Shown here in pieces: positions 6,131-11,363 of a DNA stretch of 13,281 nt. The notes beneath the pieces were generated by a model. The model ran no database searches and was not told the DNA's origin. It saw nothing but the letters and a program-made list of their open reading frames with translations. Each line of letters starts with the position of its first letter. Positions within the stretch are counted from its first letter, which is position 1. The position numbers were made by a program, and so were the translations under genes. Origin of the DNA: JAIBJP01 sp035639875 (GTDB taxonomy: Bacteria; Actinomycetota; Thermoleophilia; Gaiellales; Gaiellaceae); NCBI GenBank assembly GCA_035639875.1, contig DASQXE010000159.1:1-13281 (forward strand). The letters are read 5' to 3'.

Positions 6131-6774
6131 CTTCCGACGATTCTCTCGAGCGCTTCCTTGGCCGCGGCCTGCTCGGCGGCCTTCTTCGAGGAGCCCGCCC
6201 CCACCCCGGCCTTTTGCTCGTCGATGACCGCGGCACACGTGAAGCGCCGGTCATGCGCAGGCCCTTCGACTTCGAGGACGGAATAGGAGACGGTGAGCCC
6301 GCGACGGGCCAGCTCTTCCTGAAGCTCGGTCTTGAAGTCGACGTGCCCCTCGATCGCATAGTCGATCCGGTCCGCGAAGGCGGCCACGATGGCGGGACGA
6401 ATCGGCTCGAAGCCGTGCTCGAGATAGAGCGCGCCCAGGCACGCCTCGACGAGCGCGGCGAGGACGTTGCGGTTCGCCGCCAACCGAGCGAGCTCTTCGG
6501 GGTCGCCGGTGCCGTGCGCCCTGAGCCGCTCCCCGAGCTGGAGCCGCCGGCCCACGACGGCGCAGCTCTGGCGGGAGACCACGTGAGCCCGGATCTTCGC
6601 GAGGCGGCCCTCCTGGTAGCCGGGGAAGCGGTCGTAGAGCTCCTGGGCGATCGCGAGACCGAGAACGCTGTCGCCCAGAAACTCGAGCCGCTCGTAGGAC
6701 TCCGAGCGATCCTCTGCCCAAGAGGCATGAGTGAAGGCGTTGCGCAGCCGCGCCTTCGGCAGCTTGTCGATCAG
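6127..6774 (-). CDS. rnc: Ribonuclease III, probable CTG start
   Basis: Endonuclease for double-stranded RNA acting in rRNA and mRNA processing. The RNase III domain contains AFTHASWAED (13-22), the signature ERLEFLGDSVL (28-38) with E31 and D35, and VEACLGALYLEHG (109-121) with E110. A double-stranded RNA-binding domain starts near DFKTELQEEL (146-155) and ends with the SKKAAEQAAAKEAL segment. The third acidic metal-site residue, normally Asp in LAD..EA, is Ala107 here. No ATG, GTG or TTG occurs between an in-frame stop inside acpP and codon 65, which lies after the catalytic signature. CTG 6774 gives a 215-residue protein of near-normal length; another CTG inside acpP (6832) is a poorer choice. 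It lies 31 bp downstream of acpP. Confidence 0.92.
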   Translation of the reverse strand: MIDKLPKARLRNAFTHASWAEDRSESYERLEFLGDSVLGLAIAQELYDRFPGYQEGRLAKIRAHVVSRQSCAVVGRRLQLGERLRAHGTGDPEELARLAANRNVLAALVEACLGALYLEHGFEPIRPAIVAAFADRIDYAIEGHVDFKTELQEELARRGLTVSYSVLEVEGPAHDRRFTCAAVIDEQKAGVGAGSSKKAAEQAAAKEALERIVGS

Positions 6775-6805
6775 CTCGCCGAGGTCGGGCGCGGCCCGAC
6801 CGCGT

Positions 6806-7051
6806 CTACTGGTGGCTCGAGATGTAGTCGACAGCCTGTCCGACGGTCTGAATCTGCTGGGCGTCCTCGTCCGAGATCTTGATCCCGAACTGATCCTCCA
6901 GCTCCATGATCAGCTCGACGAGGTCGAGCGAGTCGGCGTCGAGATCTTCCTGGAAAGAGGCCTCCTCGGTGATCTCGCCCTCGTCGATCCCGAGCTGCTC
7001 TACCAGTACCTCCTTGACCCGCTGAGAGATCTCCTCGCGCGTCGCTGCCAT
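6806..7051 (-). CDS. acpP: Acyl carrier protein
   Basis: Carries growing acyl chains for type II fatty-acid synthesis. The 81-residue acidic protein has the four-helix carrier pattern and the phosphopantetheine motif DADSLDLVEL with attachment Ser41, followed by MELEDQFGIKISDED. An AGGAG sequence sits 7 nt before the ATG. It follows plsX by 60 bp on the same strand, matching the usual grouping of lipid-precursor genes, and its product donates acyl groups to PlsX. Confidence 0.97.
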   Translation of the reverse strand: MAATREEISQRVKEVLVEQLGIDEGEITEEASFQEDLDADSLDLVELIMELEDQFGIKISDEDAQQIQTVGQAVDYISSHQ

Positions 7052-7111
7052 GTCGGTCTCCTAACCTGCCTTTCCGGTTTGCTGGCCCCAGCGGACGGCG
7101 GATGCTAACAA

Positions 7112-8104
7112 CTATCCGGGTACCGCTCCAACTCGCTCCGCGAGCCGCGCGGAGAGCCGTTCCACAACCTGGGCGCGAGCGCCCCGGGCACCAAGCCGAG
7201 TCGCGTTCGCAATCGCGGTGCGGGAACTGTTTCCGTGGGCGATGACGGCCAGGCCGCGGAGGCCGAGGAGATACGCGCCCCCGTAGGTCTCCGGGTCGAG
7301 ACGCCGGCGAAGGCTTGCCCCGGCGGGCCTGATGAGCAGGCCGCCGAGCTTGCCGCGCCTGCTGGCCGTGATCTCCGAGCGAAACGCGTCGAGGAGCGTC
7401 TTGATCGTTCCCTCCATCAGCTTCAGCGCGATGTTGCCCGTGAAGCCGTCGCAGACGACCACGTCGGCCGCGTGCGAAAGGAGGTCGCGGCTCTCGACGT
7501 TGCCAATGAACCTGAGTCCGCTTTCGACGAGGAGCGGCTGCGTCTCTCGCACGAGCCGATTCCCCTTCTCGGTTTCCTCCCCGATCGAGAGAAGCGCGAC
7601 GCTCGGCTCCGGGATACCGAGCGTCTCCTGGGCGAAGACGGCGCCCATGTGTGCGAACTGCAGCAGATGCTCGGGCCGCGCATCGGCGTTCGCGCCGGCG
7701 TCGATGAGGACGGACGTGCCCCCTATGGCGGGGAGCGGAACGGCGATCGCCGGCCGGTGCACGTCCGGGAGGCGACGGATCTCCAGCAGCCCCGCAGCCA
7801 GCATCGCGCCCGTGTTACCAGCCGAGACAACCGCTCCGGCATTGCCCTCTCCGACGGATCGGCAGGCGGCGAACATCGAGCTCGAGCGCTTGTCACGCGC
7901 GGCGTCCGACGGTTTCTCGTCCATCGCCACGACGTCGGGCACATCGACGATCGCCAAGCCCTGCGCGAGCGGCTCGAGCGCCTCGCGGCGGCCGAAGAGG
8001 ACCGGCTCGACGGTATCGGAGGCGGCTTCGAGTGCCCCGGCGACGATCTCCTCGGGAGCCCGGTCGCCGCCCATCGCGTCGACCGCGACCCTGATCGAGG
8101 CCAT
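7112..8104 (-). CDS. plsX: Phosphate acyltransferase PlsX
   Basis: Converts acyl-ACP and phosphate to acyl-phosphate, the first step of the PlsX/PlsY route to phosphatidic acid. The 330-residue length is normal. Motifs are VAVDAMGGDRAP (6-17), SAGNTGA (94-100), DAGAN (135-139), SIGEETEKGN (173-182), CDGFTGNIALK (218-228), YGGAYLLG (274-281) and AHGNS (289-293). The start ATG overlaps the rpmF stop in the form TAATG, which implies translational coupling to ribosomal protein production. Confidence 0.97.
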   Translation of the reverse strand: MASIRVAVDAMGGDRAPEEIVAGALEAASDTVEPVLFGRREALEPLAQGLAIVDVPDVVAMDEKPSDAARDKRSSSMFAACRSVGEGNAGAVVSAGNTGAMLAAGLLEIRRLPDVHRPAIAVPLPAIGGTSVLIDAGANADARPEHLLQFAHMGAVFAQETLGIPEPSVALLSIGEETEKGNRLVRETQPLLVESGLRFIGNVESRDLLSHAADVVVCDGFTGNIALKLMEGTIKTLLDAFRSEITASRRGKLGGLLIRPAGASLRRRLDPETYGGAYLLGLRGLAVIAHGNSSRTAIANATRLGARGARAQVVERLSARLAERVGAVPG

Positions 8105-8292
8105 TACGGGGCCGGGGTCTCGAGCGGTTCGACCTCGCGGCCCTTATAGGTGCCGCACGTCGGGCAGACGTGGTGGGGCCGCTTCGGGCGATGGCACTGC
8201 GGGCACTCGACGAGCGCCGGTAGGGACAGCTTGTGCGTCGCCCGCCGCTTGTCGCGGCGTGATTTCGAGGTCTTTCGCTTCGGGACGGCCAT
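8104..8292 (-). CDS. rpmF: 50S ribosomal protein bL32
   Basis: A 62-residue large-subunit ribosomal protein beginning MAVPKRKTSKSRRDKRRATH, the invariant bL32 opening. It keeps the four zinc cysteines C30, C33, C43 and C46 (CPQC and CPTC), so this is the zinc-binding form. A longer open frame upstream runs antisense to the lipoprotein gene and is not bL32. There is no Shine-Dalgarno sequence before the ATG. A TATACT lies 11 nt upstream, suggesting a very short leader. It overlaps plsX by one base. Confidence 0.97.
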   Translation of the reverse strand: MAVPKRKTSKSRRDKRRATHKLSLPALVECPQCHRPKRPHHVCPTCGTYKGREVEPLETPAP

Positions 8293-8303
8293 GGCCGCGG
8301 CGG

Positions 8304-8309
8304 AGTATA
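8304..8309 (-). promoter_or_regulatory. Candidate -10 box for rpmF-plsX-acpP-rnc
   Basis: TATACT on the minus strand ends 11 nt before the rpmF ATG. A start site about 7 nt further down would leave only about 4-5 nt of leader, fitting the absence of a ribosome-binding site. No good -35 match is seen at 16-18 bp. A separate promoter is expected because an opposite-strand gene separates rpmF from DUF177. Confidence 0.45.
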
Positions 8310-8418
8310 GCCAGAGGGTGTCGTCGCTCCGGTGTTGCTTGACCGTTACACGGAGGCGACGTGGTCGAGACCAGCGGCTCTCAGGATTGCGAACATGGCC
8401 GAGGAAGGGCACGGAAGC

Positions 8419-9249
8419 ATGAAGATCTCGCTCGCGTCGGCAATGCTTCTCGCGGCGGTCGCCGCGGGCTGCGGAGGCGGCACGCAGCGCGTCTCCGAGC
8501 CCACGAGTTCGGCTCCGGTGTCCACCCCCGCGCCCGCGACTGCGGCCTCGCGATCTACGTCCGCGCCCGCGACCTCGAGCTCGCCGGCGAGATCCCAGAT
8601 CGAGCCCGCGGCGCCTTGCCGCGCAGCGGACATCCTGCCGGCCCTCCGACACAGGATCGGGCCTCGGATCGTGCGATCCGAGGTGGTTCGGTGTCGAAAC
8701 GACTACGCGCGGGTTAACGCGGTACCCGACACCTCCGTCTGCCCGCCGACCTGCTACCAAGAGTACGAGGCGTACGTGCGGTGGACCGGCGAGCGCTGGC
8801 GCGTCGTTGACTTTGGTACGGGCATCGAGTGCGAGGACACGACGAGCCTTCCGCCCTTACCCGCCCCGATTCGTCACGCCTGCGTAGCGCTCGGGTATCG
8901 CCAGCCTACGATCCTCACGGCTCCGAGCTTCCAGATGCCCTCCCGCAACATCGGCTGTGCGCTGACCGAAGGCGTGCTGCGCTGCGACATTCTCAGCGGG
9001 CTCAGGCCGGAGCCCGCCAAGCGGTGCCAGCTCGACTGGGTCGGACTCGTCCTTGCGCCCGACGGCCCAGCGAAACCCACCTGCGCCGGAGACACGGTTT
9101 ACGAGGCCGGCGCGCCGATCCTCGAGTACGGCGGGATGTGGCACGGCGGGAGCATCTGGTGCGAGTCCCGGCGGTCCGGCCTTTCTTGCTTCGATCCGCG
9201 CAGCGAAAGAGCCTTCGACCTGTCGCGCGAGAGCTGGTTCGCCGGCTGA
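8419..9249 (+). CDS. Putative lipoprotein with C-terminal DUF6636-like domain
   Basis: A 276-residue exported protein of unknown function. Residues 1-18 (MKISLASAMLLAAVAAGC) are a lipoprotein signal with lipobox VAAGC, so Cys18 should be acylated and the protein anchored outside the membrane. A Ser/Thr/Pro/Ala-rich linker follows (about 22-60). The middle part (67-146) has several cysteines and resembles no family I can name. The C-terminal part (170-276) contains FQMPSRNIGC, LRCDI, GDTVY, EYGGMW, a GGSIWCES segment and GLSCFD, with six cysteines, matching the DUF6636 pattern. ATG 8419 is chosen because the signal peptide starts there. It lies on the opposite strand to both neighbours. Confidence 0.85.
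   Translation: MKISLASAMLLAAVAAGCGGGTQRVSEPTSSAPVSTPAPATAASRSTSAPATSSSPARSQIEPAAPCRAADILPALRHRIGPRIVRSEVVRCRNDYARVNAVPDTSVCPPTCYQEYEAYVRWTGERWRVVDFGTGIECEDTTSLPPLPAPIRHACVALGYRQPTILTAPSFQMPSRNIGCALTEGVLRCDILSGLRPEPAKRCQLDWVGLVLAPDGPAKPTCAGDTVYEAGAPILEYGGMWHGGSIWCESRRSGLSCFDPRSERAFDLSRESWFAG
8662..8683. repeat. Perfect 10-bp inverted repeat inside the lipoprotein gene
   Basis: CCTCGGATCG, TG, CGATCCGAGG is a perfect 22-bp dyad across codons 82-89 (PRIVRSEV). In RNA it would form a strong stem with a tight loop. No T-run follows on either strand, so it is not a standard terminator. Confidence 0.6.
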
Positions 9250-9255
9250 GCTCGG

Positions 9256-9765
9256 CTACAGGCGGTCGCGTAGCTCGGCAAGCTTCGCCCAGCGCGAGTC
9301 CGGCTCGCTCTCGCCGTGCTCGTGCGGCTCCACGTTCAGATCCAGACCGCAGACAGGGCAGAGGCCCGCACAATCCTCACGGCACAGGATCTTGTCCGGC
9401 AGGGCGAGCGCCACGGCATCCCGCGCCCACGCCGAGAGATCGAGCTTGTCGTCCTCCACGTACGGAGTCTTCAACTCATCGGACTCGCCGGGGCTCGTCG
9501 CCTGGTATTCGCGTGCCCGAATCTCAAGAGGGACACCAGCATCCGCGAGGCAGCGCATGCAGGGGCCGACGAGTCGCACGGCCAGCTCGAGCTCGAGCAT
9601 GAGGCCCGAGCTCATCCGCGTGAGCGTCAATGCAGCCTCCGGCTTCTCCGGAATCGGGACATAACGCTGCCCGCCGAGCTCGAGCGGCTCGAGCTCGACT
9701 TCCTTGACGTCGCGAAATTGTTCGCCCGACTGGAGCCGGACCGTGCGGAGGTTGAAGGTCGTCAC
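9256..9765 (-). CDS. DUF177 (YceD family) protein
   Basis: A 169-residue YceD-like protein of the family normally encoded directly before rpmF; a role in ribosome or rRNA maturation is often suggested, but its mechanism is not settled. Cysteine motifs CMRC (69-72) and LCREDCAGLCPVCG (127-140), followed by LDLN, are characteristic and may bind zinc. The start is GTG 9765. The usual yceD-rpmF adjacency is broken here by the convergent lipoprotein gene, whose stop is only 6 bp away. The gene follows the SepIVA-like gene by 29 bp. Confidence 0.92.
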   Translation of the reverse strand: MTTFNLRTVRLQSGEQFRDVKEVELEPLELGGQRYVPIPEKPEAALTLTRMSSGLMLELELAVRLVGPCMRCLADAGVPLEIRAREYQATSPGESDELKTPYVEDDKLDLSAWARDAVALALPDKILCREDCAGLCPVCGLDLNVEPHEHGESEPDSRWAKLAELRDRL

Positions 9766-9777
9766 ACCTTCAATGTA
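9766..9777 (-). promoter_or_regulatory. Candidate -10 element for leaderless DUF177 transcript
   Basis: TACATT (9772-9777) is followed by six bases (GAAGGT) and then the GTG start, the spacing expected when transcription begins at the start codon. GAAGG is too close to the GTG to be a good ribosome-binding site. No clear -35 is seen. Confidence 0.35.
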
Positions 9778-9794
9778 CCGAGCGTTACGCGATG

Positions 9795-10286
9795 CTAAGC
9801 GACAGGCTGCTCGTCCGTGATGCCGGCCATCACGGACTCCTGCGAGCGCTCGTGTAACCGCTCGCGACCGCGCCGGACGGCGCCGAGGAACTTGTCGAGA
9901 TTGACCTCGAGCGTGGAGAGGATCGAGTCGGCCCAGTCCTCCATCTCGAGCCGAGTCTCGCGCGCCTGGCGCCGCGCTTCCTCGACGATTTCCTGGGCTT
10001 GGCGCTCGGCGAGCTTGACGATCTCGGTCTGGGACGCCTCGCGGACGGCTTGCTCGCGCGCCTCGCCCAGGATCCGGTCGCTCTCCCTCTTCGCCTCGGC
10101 GAGCATCTCTTGCCGCTCCTTGACGATCCAGCGAGCCTGCTTGATCTCCTCCGGAATCGTCGCGCGCATCTGGTCGAGGATGTCGTAAATCTCCTCGCGG
10201 TCGATGCGGACCTGATCGGTGAGCGGCACCGCCTTCGCGTTGTGCACGAGGTCGTCCAGCTTGTCGATGAGTACGAGTACGTCCAT
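9795..10286 (-). CDS. SepIVA/DivIVA-like coiled-coil protein
   Basis: A 163-residue, strongly charged helical protein. The N-terminus (LIDKLDDLVHNAKAVPLT, then REEIYDILDQMRATIPEEI, about 6-48) resembles the start of mycobacterial SepIVA (Rv2927c), a DivIVA-family septation factor. A coiled coil with repeated A-E-A-R/E-A-R units follows (50-120), then a C-terminal WADSILSTLEVNLDKFLGAV segment also seen in that family. It is shorter than the roughly 245-residue mycobacterial protein. Its place between coaD and DUF177 agrees with the actinobacterial gene order. Such proteins are sometimes misnamed ATP synthase subunit B. The role in cell division or envelope growth is inferred from homology. Confidence 0.82.
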   Translation of the reverse strand: MDVLVLIDKLDDLVHNAKAVPLTDQVRIDREEIYDILDQMRATIPEEIKQARWIVKERQEMLAEAKRESDRILGEAREQAVREASQTEIVKLAERQAQEIVEEARRQARETRLEMEDWADSILSTLEVNLDKFLGAVRRGRERLHERSQESVMAGITDEQPVA

Positions 10287-10291
10287 GGTTC

Positions 10292-10311
10292 GCGGGAGTT
10301 TACTCCTGCGG
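10292..10311. repeat. Short dyad spanning the coaD stop codon
   Basis: GCGGGAGT-TT-ACTCCTGC forms an imperfect inverted repeat (GGAGT paired with ACTCC plus flanking bases) over the coaD stop and the 13-bp gap before the SepIVA-like gene. It could be a weak RNA hairpin that tunes expression, or chance. Confidence 0.25.
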
Positions 10312-10830
10312 CGACACGGGCGCGCCGCCCTTCGGTTGCGGAAACATCTCCCGAAAACGCCGGGCGACCGGTTCGGGGACCAACTCGTCGACGCTGCCCC
10401 CGAACGAGGCCACTTCTTTCACGCCGCTCGACGAGAGAAAGCTGTATTGCGGGCTCGACATCAGATACATCGTCTCGACTTCCGGAGCGAGGTTCCGGTT
10501 GAGGTGATGCATCTGGAATTCCCACTCGAAATCCGAGATGGCGCGCAAGCCCTTCACCATCGTCTTCGCCCCCCAGCGGCGCGCGAATTCGACCACGAGC
10601 TCCGAGAAGACCTCGACCTCGACGTTGTCGTACCCGACGAGGGCGTCGCGGAGGAAGCCCACCCGCTCGTCCACGGAGAACATCGCCTTCTTGTGCTGGG
10701 GGTCGCGCACGACGCCGACGACGACCCGCTCGAAGATGCCGGCTGCGCGCGTGATGATGTCGAGATGGCCGTTCGTGACTGGGTCGTAGCTCCCCGGGCA
10801 GATCGCCGTCACCGGCGTGGCGTCGGTCAC
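10300..10830 (-). CDS. coaD: Phosphopantetheine adenylyltransferase
   Basis: Transfers AMP from ATP to 4'-phosphopantetheine to give dephospho-CoA, the penultimate step of CoA synthesis. The 176-residue protein has PGSYDPVTNGHLDII (12-26) with the nucleotidyltransferase TNGH motif, KGLRAISDFEWEFQM (93-107) and FLSSSGVKEVASFGG (131-145). PGSY replaces the commoner PGSF. The GTG start overlaps the rsmD stop as GTGA, and rsmD-coaD is a widely conserved pair. Confidence 0.97.
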   Translation of the reverse strand: MTDATPVTAICPGSYDPVTNGHLDIITRAAGIFERVVVGVVRDPQHKKAMFSVDERVGFLRDALVGYDNVEVEVFSELVVEFARRWGAKTMVKGLRAISDFEWEFQMHHLNRNLAPEVETMYLMSSPQYSFLSSSGVKEVASFGGSVDELVPEPVARRFREMFPQPKGGAPVSPQE

Positions 10831-11363
10831 GACCCCTCGAAAAGGGTCACTCGGGCGGAGCCGTACCGCCTGCTCGTGCGCTTCGGGAGTGGAAGCTCAG
10901 GCTCCTCGCGCGCGTCCGACTCGACGACGACGAGTCCGTCGCGCGCGACGACCGCCGGCAAGTGAGTTCCGAGCATGGGAAGAATGCCTGTAAGCATGCG
11001 GTACGGAGGGTCGATCAGTACAAGATCGTAACGCCTGCCCGTGGCCGCATCGGCGATGAGTCGGCGGGCAGCGTCTTCCCGGATCACGGTCGCGCCGCCC
11101 AGCCCGAGCTTGTCGAGGTTCCGCACGATCGTGTCCGCGGCGGCCCTGTCGGCCTCGACGAACGTCGCGCTGTCCGCTCCGCGCGAGAGCGCCTCGAGCC
11201 CCATGGCCCCGGAGCCGGCGTAGAGGTCGAGAACGCGCATCCCATCCACGGGTCCGATGAGGTTGAAGACAGCCTCGCGGACTCGGTCCCCCGTGGGACG
11301 CGTGTCCCGTCCCTTCGGAGCGAAGATCCGAGCGCCCTTACGCGAACCCGCGATGATCCTCAT
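10827..11363 (-). CDS. rsmD: 16S rRNA (guanine(966)-N(2))-methyltransferase RsmD
   Basis: Methylates G966 of 16S rRNA using S-adenosylmethionine. The 178-residue protein has MRIIAGSRKG at the N-terminus, TRPTGDRVREAVFN (21-34), the SAM-binding DLYAGSGAMGLEALSRGA (46-63) and catalytic DPPY (118-121). Length is normal. Its start overlaps the recG end by 26 bp and its end overlaps coaD by 4 bp, so the three are one transcriptional unit. Confidence 0.96.
   Translation of the reverse strand: MRIIAGSRKGARIFAPKGRDTRPTGDRVREAVFNLIGPVDGMRVLDLYAGSGAMGLEALSRGADSATFVEADRAAADTIVRNLDKLGLGGATVIREDAARRLIADAATGRRYDLVLIDPPYRMLTGILPMLGTHLPAVVARDGLVVVESDAREEPELPLPKRTSRRYGSARVTLFEGS

Noticed and set aside
7235..8149. 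Plus-strand open frame of 304 codons
   Set aside because: Antisense shadow of plsX, with no recognisable motif.
8293..8760. Upstream extension of rpmF to a 218-residue protein
   Set aside because: It lies partly antisense to the lipoprotein gene, is low-complexity Arg/Gly, and bL32 has a well-conserved start at the internal ATG.
9673..9700. Repeated GAGCTCGAG-like sequence
   Set aside because: It reflects Glu-Leu codon runs in DUF177, and similar strings occur throughout the window.
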